Positions 49,130 through 60,625 of a stretch of DNA of 64,000 nt are shown here, one piece after another. Location of the stretch: positions 3,283,501 through 3,347,500 of the forward strand of contig VICG01000003.1 of the NCBI GenBank assembly GCA_008692225.1, written 5' to 3'. The notes under the pieces were generated by a model. That model saw only the letters and a list, made by a program, of their open reading frames with translations, searched no databases and was not told where the DNA came from. This DNA comes from Monilinia fructicola (lineage: Eukaryota > Ascomycota > Leotiomycetes > Helotiales > Sclerotiniaceae). A program made the position numbers and the translations under genes. Position 1 is the stretch's first letter. The number at the start of each line of letters is the position of its first letter.

Positions 49130-50432
49130 CTAATGGCATTTAGGGTTGACGAGAAGTTTTGCTGTTCTTCTAGGGGTTTTTCTCTTCTTGGGAGCTGATT
49201 TATCATTCTCGCTATCGATGTATTCGTCATCGTCTTTGCTGTACTTGTCTTCTCCATCATACTCGCTCTCATCCGCTGTATGTTCAGCTTGAGTACTTCC
49301 GTATTGCTGTGATTGCGCCAGGATCTGCGCGAGCTGGTATCTTGGCAACTTCAATTTCACGATGAGAGAAGCCGCGCTCAGAGGCTTAGCAGGTGTTGTT
49401 GTGAAACTGTGTATTCGCACCTTCAACTTGACGATAAGAGAGGGTAGTGTCGAAGATCTTGGTGGATTTTCACTGGAAGTAATCTCAGTTGATTGACCTG
49501 CATGCTGTTCCTGATATTTCGTGGCGGCATGGGTAGCCCGAGGTGAGGATTGTCTAGAATTGATGTAATGCGCATCCAATTGAGGAATCAACGATGATTG
49601 ATGCTCGCGTGGTGCTTGTGGGACCGCATGTGATAGATGAGGCTGTGATACGATGAGTGTGGTGGTAGCAAGTGGAACTTTCCTAGGCACTTGAAGGTAT
49701 GACTCAGTGGGTTCTTGATGCGTAGAATCATGTTCATCAGTAAGGTGCCTGGTATCTTGCGTTGAGACTATCTGGTACTCTTGGCATTGTAGTGGAGAGC
49801 CGTGGAAAGTCGTGTCTGTAGTGTAAAGAGACCCTTCGGTTGCCTGACGATCAACTATCATTTTAATTAGTAACTGTCCAAAAGCAGAGAATTAATTGGG
49901 GTAACGAATGTTAGATAGTGGATAGAAAGGAAGAGGGAAAAAATAACATACCAGCTTGAAGCAGAGGCTCTTCTGGCTCAGGTGTAAAGTGTTCTGCATG
50001 GAGGCTTGTGTTTTCTTCGTTCGATGGAATCTTGTCAAGCTCCGTTTCAACTTCCAAGCTACAATAGGCGGCATAATCTGTCAATTTATCGAAATCAAAA
50101 TCGTTTGTTTGAACTGAAGGTTTCTCGAGTGGAAAGGAATTGTGCGGTGGAGGACTTATAGATCGCATCATGTTGTGCTGTGCATGCAAATTAAAGTGTT
50201 GTTGTTGGGAGTGGTGGGATTCGACAAGTTGAGGCTGGGCTATCTGGTCAGATCTTTCGACATTATCTGAATACAAACTAACGATGGAATCAGTGTTGAT
50301 GTTTTGATTTTCAGTGCCTTGTGAGACTCCAGGCCGAGAAGCTAGAGTTGACGATGGAGCCTTAGTACTAGATTCAGGGATGTTGGAACTTCCATAGTGA
50401 GTCTCAAGATTCCGTGCAAACCGGTCCTGCAT
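49130..50432 (-). CDS. Hypothetical Gln/Ser-rich protein, probably nuclear
   Basis: Two exons, 50432-49952 and 49854-49130, join as LLQA/VDRQATEG. The intron is 97 bp (GTATGT donor, TTACTAAT branch). Starting at ATG 50432 (MQDRFARNLETHYG) the product is 401 aa. It is low in structure: Gln/His/Ser-rich in the first half, with NDFDFDKLTDYAAYC, then two copies of a SLIVKLK motif (SLIVKLKVRIHS and SLIVKLKLPRYQL), an acidic DDDEYIDSENDKS patch and a basic APKKRKTPRR end that looks like a nuclear localisation signal. Coding-like text upstream (KAFIKQHQTPQSRARVISGV near 50590) suggests an additional 5' exon and an earlier start. No family recognised. Confidence 0.58.
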
Positions 50433-51373
50433 ATCGTTGAATTTAAAGGTCAATAATAAGACAGATATTAACCACAGGTTTAAATCTGAATGTTCAAGAG
50501 AAAGATATGATGGTGGTTTAGAGAGAGGTGGTTGTCTGACCCCTGAAATTACCCGAGCACGTGATTGTGGTGTTTGATGTTGTTTGATGAAGGCTTTGAC
50601 TTGGACTAAATTATAGTAATTGTGAAATCTACATTTTTGAAGTACAATCAAGAAGAGGTCTTGAGATAGCCCTTAATCTGCAATACAATCTATATAGATC
50701 AATACCAAAAGGATATCAAGCCAATGGAAATTCGTGCCACATTCTTCCCAGGCCGTACCACACTGCTTTCATAATAATCATTTCAACCCAGCCATTGAAT
50801 ACGGTCATTTCACTCAAATACAACTTTTTATCCGTAATTTCTTATTCTCTAAGCTGGAATGGATGCTTGACTATAAAAAGGAGACAGCTAGACCTACTCG
50901 GTTCTTGGACTCATTATGCCAACCTCCTGGCATGCCGCTGCTTCGTACAGACAAAATTTATTCAACCTGAGTTCAGGATAAGTCGCAAGGTAGAACACGT
51001 ACATATTAAAGTTACGTATCAAAAGCATTGACTATGGAGTACGGTTCCTATAAATGTGGGCAAACAATTCATTCAAACAATCATCGCGTGTTATGAGCGT
51101 CTCATCGCATCGATATAATTGTCACGAAGCAGAGCGAAGCAGAGAACTGTAGCGCATCAAATAGTTTTACTGATCTTGTAGACTATAAGAAGAAAAAAAG
51201 AACTAGCTATAAGGGAGAAGCCATATATATATACCCATTTCAAGGGTGCCTCAGGCACCCACCTCCCTCCACGAGAGCACTTTCTTACAATGATTCACTT
51301 TACCAAAGTGGTTTGTTTGTCTATATAATTCATGATAACCCTACACTGTACAAACAAGTCAAACATACATACT
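50433..51373. other. Intergenic with possible extra 5' exon of the Gln-rich gene
   Basis: About 50470-50600 on the minus strand reads RVISGVRQPPLSKPPSYLS, which may be a further 5' exon. The remainder shows no supportable gene. Confidence 0.4.
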
Positions 51374-51688
51374 CAGTGGTCAAGCTGTTCTATGCATCAA
51401 CTCTTACTCCCGAATTCCCCAAGCTAACAATTTCTATAGTGTTGGGTTATCATGGATATCGACAAACTCCGACCTGTTAGGAGTGTGACTATAAGCAATG
51501 TAACTAATTCTCTATTCAAGATAGAAACTACAATGGGACCCACTACCTGACTCGTGTTTCAGGGAACCAGGACAAAACTATAAACTACTTTAATTACTAC
51601 TATGTGGTGACTCGACCTTAGGATATTAAGTGGTGAGTCGCCATTCCTTACTCCTCACTCCTCACTCCATCAAACAGCTTGACCACTG
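51374..51688. mobile_element. Third MITE-like element, 315 bp, hAT-like termini
   Basis: Terminal inverted repeat of 16 bp, CAGTGGTCAAGCTGTT, is perfect at both ends (51374-51389 and the complement at 51673-51688). CAGTG termini are typical of hAT elements. The flanking 8-mers (TACATACT left, TACAATTC right) match only in part, so the target duplication is eroded or absent. The interior has no open frame. Confidence 0.68.
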
Positions 51689-51919
51689 TACAATTCTCTT
51701 TTTTTGGACTTTTTGTTTTTCGGCATGAAGAATCATACGTTGACTTCTACCACCGTTTCTTTATTTATGAACAACGAGCAGGCAATATGATATGACGTTA
51801 GATCATCGCGCGACAGAGTTATCAAGTACAACAAACACAACATCAAATTTTCTTTTTAAATCATCAATTTAACTTGACTTACGCTAGTAAATTTGCTCCT
51901 TCCAATGATCATAATTTTG

Positions 51920-53319
51920 CTATGAGCCAGCAGCCATTTCCAAAACCTTCAACACTTGCTCTTTACTAGTCAAGGGCACTGCATTTGTGGGTAACCACCT
52001 ATCCTTAAGACAATTCTCTGCCAGTGCGTCCAATTTCTCCTTACCAATACCGACATCCTTTAAACTTCTCGGCATGCCGAGCTCACTCACAATGGCACCT
52101 AGCGCATCGCCTGCATCCGAACTTTCTTTCTTTAAGCCGCTCTTCTCGAGTACCTCTTTGACGGTCGCCTCCTCCCATAAAACTTTTAGGACTTTCCTCT
52201 GCCCTTCGATAACCTTCTCATTCTGACCCCCATACTTCACATTGTATTTCAACACGGGAGGCAACATAATACAGCTTGTCTCGCCATGGCCGACGCCCAA
52301 TGGACCCAACTGATGTCCAATTCCATGACTTGCACCCATCGGTATTCCTTTACCTAATGCTTTCATCGCTTCCACCACCCCCCACATTTCCTTCAATCTC
52401 GCCTCCTCGTTCGTCGGATCTTTCTTAGTGATCAACAAATTCGGCACAAGCAACCTCAATGCTCTCGAAAATCCTTTGTCACTTTCAGCACAGACATTTT
52501 GGTCGAGCGAGCATAGTCCTTCAACACAATGATCGACGGCGCGAAGACCAGTGCTAAGCCAAATATGTTGAGGGGTGGAGACACATAGGGATGGGGATAA
52601 AATGACAAGGGAGGCACCCATGGATGGATGTCTGAAAGATACTTTTTGATGGGTCAGAGTGTTAGTTGCACCAGCGAATGGTGAGTATTCCCCGCCGGAG
52701 AGAGACGTTGGAATGTTTATTATGGGTATTTGACACGGCTTTAGGTTTGGTGTCTTGGCCTCTGCTGAGAGAGAGTATAGTTCATCGCGGTTGGATATAT
52801 CATTTGCTAATGCCTAATTACATATTAGATATTGTTGCACGGATTTTCTGTTATGATGTGGAGCGGGGTAGCGGGCGTTAAACTTTCTCCGCATCATCCC
52901 TAGTCATCGGAGAAGCGGCCGAGATCCGAAGGTGGACTAAAGGTGCCATGATTGTATCAAGTGTGACATACAAAAGAGATGAGTTTTGCTCCATCAGTAA
53001 GTGATCCAGCTCCAAGCGTAACAATAATATCTGCTTCTTTCTCTCGCATATCATGAATGATCTCCAATATATCATCCCATGGCGTATGCGGCTTGATTCC
53101 ATACCTCACGCCCACAACCAGGTTACCAAGACGTTCGTTGAGAGAACTGAAGTTGGATGTCTTGCTGATGGAGTTCGACACAATTATGTAGACTTTAGAG
53201 GAACGGAATGTGTTCTTAATGTGATGAGCACATGCCTCTGGGAAAGGGATGCCAGTCGAAATGTGGGGTTTGGATTTTGAAGGAAACGCCTGAGTGTAAG
53301 TTTCCTTGGGGGCCGCCAT
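51920..53319 (-). CDS. Iron-type alcohol dehydrogenase / maleylacetate-reductase-like oxidoreductase
   Basis: NAD(P)-dependent dehydroquinate-synthase-fold enzyme. Exons 53319-52972 and 52813-51920, intron 158 bp (GTATGT..AATTAG), product 413 aa, normal for the family. Motifs: an N-terminal Rossmann-like segment with SSKVYIIVSNSIS and ADIIVTLGAGSLTDGAKLI (nucleotide-binding GAGS), NIPTSLSGGEYSPFAG, the metal site RAVDHCVEGLCS (Asp and His), GASHGIGHQLGPLGVGHGE (two further His) and LPPVLKYN. All metal ligands expected for group III iron alcohol dehydrogenases appear present. The substrate is uncertain; maleylacetate or aromatic catabolism is one option. No frameshift was found over 1.2 kb, unlike most other genes here. 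Confidence 0.86.
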
Positions 53320-54211
53320 TTGGTTGAACTTGGTAATGGAGAGGGTCCTTGGGGTAAATAGATATTTCTACAAGTTTGAAATTTAAAAGATTGAATGCGA
53401 TAATGGGACAATAGGATTTCTGTACTTGTATTGTATGCGAATTCATGAATGCAATTGAGGTTTGTCATTGACGGTTGGAACCGATTACTAATCATATTGC
53501 CGAGTTGCCGCTAGAATGACGATCATCGGCAAAATTTCATAACGTCGTCTCTTTAGAGAAACATCACATCCTTCCTGTTCCTTTGATGCAAATGATTTTC
53601 ATGAGCATTGATACGATATAACATTCTACAGCCGATATTTACCCATGGACATTGCTTTTGTTTCCTTGTTGGTAACCCTTTGCAAGATTTCCTCTGAGTT
53701 GGTCCTCTGTGGTCTGGAGTGTTGGAACGGAACGTCTTGACATAAAATATGTTCGGTGAACTGGATGTTGAATGCTGAATGCTGAATGCTGAATGCTCCA
53801 CTCTGCTAGTAGTATGGGGTAAAATAGCGACATAAATAGCTATTGTGCACTAGCTATTTAACAGCTTCAGTGGGTCGCCCAAGGATCACTAGTACCCCTG
53901 TCCCCATCGTACGCCTCACCTATTCGGGGCGTGAAGCTTGATGATCACTGACGCTTCAAAACGTGTCCCTCAAGCAAAAGTCTATGGGACTTCATCACAG
54001 ACACGTCTGAACGAATATTCTTTTGATGCGTCAGTTCTGAATGTTACCCCATCTTTCACCCAATACTAATTCGGATGTTGATGCGTATTTGTTTGAAGAC
54101 CCACATCGCCGTTGGAATCACCAGCGCTTGTTTGTCTACGCCAATCCTTACTGTAAGCTAAGGAAGCTCTTGCCAAATAGAATGGAAGAAATCCCAGTAC
54201 TGGTGCAATGT
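53320..54211. other. Intergenic upstream of the dehydrogenase
   Basis: No gene is supported. A TGAATGC heptamer repeats about four times at about 53770-53798. Confidence 0.45.
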
Positions 54212-54640
54212 GTTGCACATCTGTACAAGGTCTTGTATTTTAGCAAAAAGCTAACTTCATCCAGCCATTTTCTGTTGCACTTCTGAACGGGGGTCTGGAC
54301 CGGGATCTGCATATTTTCCACAAGCTAAAGCTTTATTATCCGCTTCCTGCTGGAAATCTGTACTAGGATCAGCATTTTAGCAGAATCTAAGATTCTCTAT
54401 TTATGTTTTGTTGCACATCTGTGCTGGGATATATATAGTCTAGAGGCTCAAGTCTCCTTGATCGTTTTCTGTTGCAAATCTATACCAGGATCCGAACTGA
54501 CCAAAACCCCCAGATTATCTAGTCGCGTTATGTTGCACCTCTGTACTGGGATATGCCAATTAGTCCACGGCTAAAATTTCCCCAGTCACTTTCTGTTGCA
54601 AGTCTGTGCAGGGGTCTGAATTTTTTGATGATTTCTGTTC
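54212..54640. repeat. Diverged tandem repeat, about 61-bp period, seven copies
   Basis: A GTTGCAnnTCTGTACTGGGATCTG-like core recurs at 54212, 54274, 54349 (diverged), 54410, 54471, 54532 and 54594, so the spacing is 62, 75, 61, 61, 61 and 62 bp. Units are preceded by TTTCT and followed by a CTAAA/CTCAAG segment. The period is not a multiple of three and the copies contain stops, so it is non-coding. The 75-bp unit contains an extra ACCGGGATCTG-like piece. Confidence 0.75.
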
Positions 54641-57584
54641 CAGCCTTAGAGATTCTACGTGTAGTCATTGGCATGATGCTTATATTCCAGTCCAACTCCT
54701 GCCAAATCTTTTATCCTGGTATCATCCTATAACTTTTTAGCATCAAGACTTCTGGACGTCTGTGTTGAAAGAGGGAAATCATACGTCGGGGACCACTGCT
54801 CGAGTTCGCATTATCGCGGAACACTGGAAACGCTTTCCTTACAGTAACACCCGTGACTTTCGGTTGCTTTAATGACTTATTGCTTTGAAATTAATGGCAA
54901 GCATAATCAGTATACTGTGCATATAAGCCGTGGCCGAAGGATTCTGGAGACATCCACACAAAGCTTGAAGGCCATTTTTGATATGGGAAGCTTAGCTTGA
55001 TATTTCATGTCAGCTATTGATTGTTCCAGCTAAATACGCCTAATTTCTGATGGCTCTCTGACATGGGCCTATTGTGATCTTGCTAACTACTCAGTCATTG
55101 CTATATTCATCATTCATCTTTATTCATTGAGTATTCATAAACTTCTTGTGTAAGTTATTTACATATCGCCATCTGGTTTACATATGGATAAAAGGAGGGT
55201 AAGATACAGGACAACGGTTGAGCGCAATACAAATAAAACATGTCGTCATTCAAGAGCAAAGCGTAATACCTTGCCAGATTTCCTACGGGATACTACATTT
55301 GTACATTGCAATTAGCTACCGATAATTCATTTGTAATGCCTCCTCTGAATCATGATCAACTCTCACATGAGCCTGTTCAGACGGCTGGCACTGAGTTCAA
55401 AGTAGAATGTGGTGCAAAGCGTTGCGAAGCCGAAAGATGTTTGCGGCATCAACTCAGGAGTGCCAAGTATATTTATCGAGTATCGGTCTCCGCGAAATCC
55501 TCAATCGAAGTGTGTATTTTGTTTTTCTGCTCTCGGTGATGAAATCGGGAGTATCTAGACCAGAGCCGGATAGGTTAGTTCCAGCCTGCGATTTTGTAAT
55601 TCTCACGATTCATACTGATGAGGAACGACGTCACCACCGAAGAAGTGACGAATTCACGAATCCAAAACAATAGACAGTAGCTACCTAGTTAGTTTTATAA
55701 CTTACTCGATTGATTCATATCAATCTAAGCTACTACTAGCATGAAACTCGAAGAAGACCAGGCTTTTAATTTGTTTTCTGAGAGTAGAAAGTATTATGAT
55801 TATAATGGCCACGTCTCACTAAGGAAAGAAGCACGCAGCCAATTATCATTTATTTACATGTTATTCTGGTGAAGTATTTCGTAATTTAACTACGAAAAAT
55901 AGCATAGACTATGCTTTCTTTTAAATCCCAATTGCATCAAGACCGACACCATATGAAATCAGTTCAGAGATGCAGAAAAGACTTGGAAGTTGCCCAGTAG
56001 TCGTTGACGTTCGCTTACGTTTAACTTGAACTTGAAAATGTAGTAGGACATGAAAATAGTCCAATGAGAAGTTCGGATAGGTTCCACCTGCCGTCAACAT
56101 GAATCGTTAGAATTTACTCTAATATCGAGTAAATGACTTGGAGAATTGACCATTGTGTATCTTATGGATATATATCTTTGATTCTTGGTATAGATGGCTT
56201 GATATACACAGATAAATGATTTTGTAGCAATAGTTAGCTGGCCTTTAGCGCGCTCGCAACCAAGAAGCTGGAAGAGATGGATCTAGAAAGAGCATTAGTG
56301 GAAATTTGCTACTCGAAGTTCTCCTACTAATGGTATAGCTTATTGTAGTGACCTCAACCTTGGAATTGACCGTTTTGGGTTGCACTTGTTACAGAGTACA
56401 CGTTACTTGGTTGATCCGATAGTACAATCACTGTCAGTCATCGATTTCTATAATCCGATATATAGAATTATAGGATTGTAAAAGTACTTAAATCGTATTT
56501 GAGAATCACCTCGTGTTTTCGAACACCTCAAACTTCCTTCAGTAAATGAAGAGAGACTGATTTCTATCTAATTAGACTTCTTTTCTTGAAATTTATATCA
56601 ATTTATGTTTATGATATTTCACAAAAACAATGTCTTTCACTAACGAATAAGTACTCAAAGGCCGAAGTAACCTGTAAATATACACACAAAAATTATTATA
56701 AAATCTATATAACATAAAAATGTATGATTAAGGTATAAGTTAATAATAATAGTAGTGAAAAAAGTATCAATAATTTAAACTAGGTAACCTCACTCACTAA
56801 TGAACGCCGGTGTTAACCAACACTTCTTAATAGACTTATTATTATATCATAACTTGAAAATAACCTTCCAATTCACTGACTCAATACGGAATCGATGACT
56901 TTGCAATGTTTTCCAACGTTCTATTAGCTAGTGTACTTTTTACCTTTATAAACCCTTTACCCATCCCCTACTGATCCTCTCACCATTACGAAAACATCTT
57001 CACGTCTTTCAGATACCTTTCAACACATATTCACTCGATATTCACTTGATTTTTGATTTTGATCTACCAATACCTACCTTCTATTTTGCAAGATCCTTGT
57101 GAATATTCACTTCAAAGTAACTAATTGATAATCGATAGTCAATAACTGATTCATTATATCGTCATCTTAGTAAGTTTTCACCAAAACATTCATTAATTGT
57201 ACTATCATTCATGCTACATCATTCACCTACAGTTCTTTCTCTACTCCTTAGTTGTCTTCACACTTAGCACAAATGCTATTATTCAATTTGTATTCAATTG
57301 AAGAGGAGTATTAAACAATCTGGAAAAGAATTAAGTGGAATTGAGGAAGCTGTACCTACTCATCGTATTGAACGCACTAGCTCCTCAAGGAATATCCTAA
57401 AGCCCTCTATTCCAAACGTCCTACCCAAAAATACAACTATGACTTTAGCGAAGATTTAAGTGCTTGCAGCTTTAATCTACCAAGCTAATGGCATTACACA
57501 CAAAGCAGAACCTCAGACGTAGTAGCTGAGCTTGCACTCGCTAACAGAATATTATAGCCCTAAGTTAACACAAATCAAGGCACG
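54641..57584. other. Gene-poor stretch
   Basis: No gene is supported. Two overlapping open frames at 55306-55673 contain coding-like text (GAKRCEAERCLRHQLRSAKY) but no clear start, intron or family. AT-rich blocks lie at about 56440-56780. Confidence 0.45.
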
Positions 57585-58893
57585 ATGTCTACTCCAAAGA
57601 ACTCCGAGACAGATGTGAAAAGATATCATCTGGAATCAAGATGGGAAGGAAATGCGGATGTGGAGGATACAGTGATATCTCCTTTGGTGAAGCGCACCTT
57701 GTAAGTTCCTTTTTCTCTGCAGTTTTGCGCACTGGTATATCTTCGCCTATTTCAATTCGCTTTGGGGCAATGACCAGTCCATCGGGATTTTACGAGTGCA
57801 AGCCTATGGGCAGAATCCAGATCTTTGGGCAGATACCCGAAAGACTTTTATTATTCGCTCGGGTCTTTGTACCTGGTTGGAGCGAATACCAGACCTGTCT
57901 AGATCCTACGATGATCCGTGGGAGTCTCCTGGATGTTCAATACTGCCCCTGTCTCTTACTATCTCATCTCACCATCCCTTGACTTCCCTCGATGTTTGGT
58001 CATACAAGCTAACCGAGAATAGTGCGGCAGATGGTGCATTCGCAAAAGTCTCTTACGAAATTGTTGAGAAGATAATAAACGAGGTCGATCCCATCTCGCA
58101 GTTGTGCTTCTCTCTGACCACCTCCCGCTTCTACAAGATAATCAAGACTTCTAAGCGTCCTGGAAGCTACCAAAGCTATCTTCATAGTTATTGCTATGCT
58201 GATCGGCTTTCGCTGGACTTGAGTACACAAGTATCAACATGCGGGAAATACGTTTGGGATAAGGATGACTATTATCTTAATCATGTTCCAACGTTTCACG
58301 ATACTGAAGTTCAATGGCAACCCCGTCTTGTGGATCTTTTATGGAGCGAACCTTTCTTTTGGGGTAGCGGTGGTCAGTGGTGCGAAGGGTGCTGCAGAAT
58401 ACTGCCCCCAACCAGCTGGAAGCAATGCGAATTCGAGAGAGAGCTTTGGGGATCCGCATTGCCAAAACACGAAGTCGTCACCAATTTTCTCGCCCATACT
58501 CTTTTTGAGCAGATCAAAGGGGATGACACTCGTGAAGATCCTGATCTTCTACTGCAATGGCTCATAACGTCCGATACATTAAGCGTGTATGAGTCCCAGG
58601 AGAATGATATCAACGACGAACTCTGCGTTAAATGCAGATTGAAGGATATCATCACTGATAGCGGCAGAAGACCACAGTTCTGGGAAGGCTCTTGGGAGGG
58701 GTTTGTGGACACTGGCAGGGTAGCTGATGCTGTGGCAATCAACGGTGGCTTGGGGGATAAGAGCTGCCGTTATGAGGTGCTTTCTTTAGAGCGATGGAGC
58801 GATAGCTGGGGGGTTTCTGTATCATGGAAAGACGTGTGGAGGGCATGCGGGCTATTCGTGAAGGAGTATAAGGGGCATCGCTACCAGCTCTGA
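57585..58893 (+). CDS. F-box-like protein, hypothetical
   Basis: Exon 1 57585-57700 (MSTPKNSETDVKRYHLES) must be connected to the long frame from 57723. The direct splice would be a 22-nt GTAAGT..TGCAG intron; otherwise a one-base slip near 57701 would do. Either way the downstream text is coding-like (AHWYIFAYFNSLWGNDQSIG, LRVQAYGQNPDLWADTRKTF). An F-box-like segment, VSYEIVEKIINEVDPISQLC plus FSLTTSRFYKIIK, lies at about residues 180-215, and a Cys/Trp-rich part (WCEGCCRILPP, CVKCRLKDIITD) follows. About 428 aa. F-box proteins bring substrates to SCF ubiquitin ligases; the call rests on a short degenerate motif. Such genes are numerous and fast-evolving in filamentous fungi. Confidence 0.6.
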
Positions 58894-60625
58894 GAGGTAC
58901 CAATGAGCCTCAATGAGATGATCCGAGTTCTTAGGCGAGGTTGATGCACAGATTGCTGCAGCTGGTTGATAGATGTTAGTGTGAACCAGTTAGATGAAAT
59001 TAATAGATACATGCCAAAATTTTAATTTGCAATGCTTAGATGTCTGTGCAAAGATTTTGACTTTAGTGGCTAGTGTCCGATGTGCTTGGATATCTTAGCC
59101 TTCTGTTCAAATCAAAATGGATCATGCAGTAAGTTAATCACCGAAACGAGGATTCGATACAAACGGGAGTCGCGTCTAATGGAATTCATACAGCGCTCTC
59201 TTCTGAAATTCTTGAGGGATATAATACTTTGGTCCAACGAGTTCGATACAGTAGTTCTTTCGCAGTCGCACGGTGTAGACTTATAGTCTAAGTTTGCTGA
59301 GGTGAATATAAATAATAAAGCATGCATGATCTCTACCACTTGGGTTTAATTCAAATGGAAATCGCGTTTTCATCAAGCCTATATTCAGCCTATATTGCAT
59401 TTCTTTCCGAAAGCTCTAGAAGATATTGTTACCTTATTCAAATCAATATATACAATGAAACTTCTATGATTGCGATAAACTGGATTGAATGTAAATCAGG
59501 ATTACATTCACTAAAATCTATAAGATATATATCTTCTTAACATTCGATATATCTAGGAGGAGAGGTTATTCCTTCCAAGTCAATATCAATAAATTCTTTA
59601 TAATCCCATCTGTCAAACTTGATATTCATGAATCTTGCATCCAACACAATCCAAAAGACTCCCTTTCCGAAGAATAATGAGAAGAATATTTCAATCTACA
59701 AGACCACTGCGCAAAAATATGATCCGTCTACCGAGTCCAGGAGCTTCTTGGCACTTGGCACTCCTTGGCGTTTAAACTCTAAAGTTTCTTTCAACCACAT
59801 GTCACCAGGTAATAGTTACTTACTTGCTCTTCTCAAAGTGAATACCAAGATCAAGTACAACTGGATAAAAGTACTTGCTGCCATGAAAGAACAAAGTCGC
59901 CAGGTCAGTTGCCGAAAAATAATGAAGCTTCTATAGCCAACCGCCAAAGTGCTAATATGACCACTTATATAGTCATTGAATTCTTCCATGAGCCAATGTA
60001 TCACGAAACTGGAGAATTTCTGGGGAATCCCCTGGAAAGTAATAAAGCTTAGGTGCAGCTGCTCTAGTTTATTAGCATTACCCAGAGTTATTAGCCCATG
60101 TACACGCCACAAGTATCAGTACACGGATCTAGCTTGGATAAATCCTCAAAGCTTGTTCTACTACCATGATCAAGGTCTCAGTCGTCAAATCTTTCTATAT
60201 ACGAAGACACTTCATCTAATCCCATGACAAGGAATCTGGACATGGTTGAGCTAGAAGCAGAAAGAGCTCTTCCGTGTCGTTTCACCAAACGTTCATTTCG
60301 TCTCCACCTCTGAGAGGAAGACCAAACCTGTTTGTCATGACTCAAATTATGATGGTTCAAGTATCGGCAATGATTTTCATCAGAATTGATGACTGCACCC
60401 GGTTTATAACTGGTATGTCGTGTTATTTGGCGCGGGATGATTTTTTCCTCGAGCGAGGAGCAGAAGTCCGTAAGCACAAGTATCTGTAAATATAGATGAG
60501 GCATGATGCCATACTGAATGAGCATCATTCCTAACCTCTGAAACTATCAAAAATTCAAGTTTATCTTCACGCACACATTTTTGCCAATAATAAACCATGC
60601 TCTCCCCATTTAAGCTTTCAGCATC
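58894..60625. other. Intergenic, nothing convincing
   Basis: No gene is supported. Frames at 59619-59936 (+) and 60178-60528 (-) are isolated, and I could place no exon partners or domain. Confidence 0.45.

Noticed and set aside
54212..54640. CRISPR-like array
   Set aside because: Fungal nuclear sequence, long diverged units, no distinct spacers between identical repeats and no cas genes.
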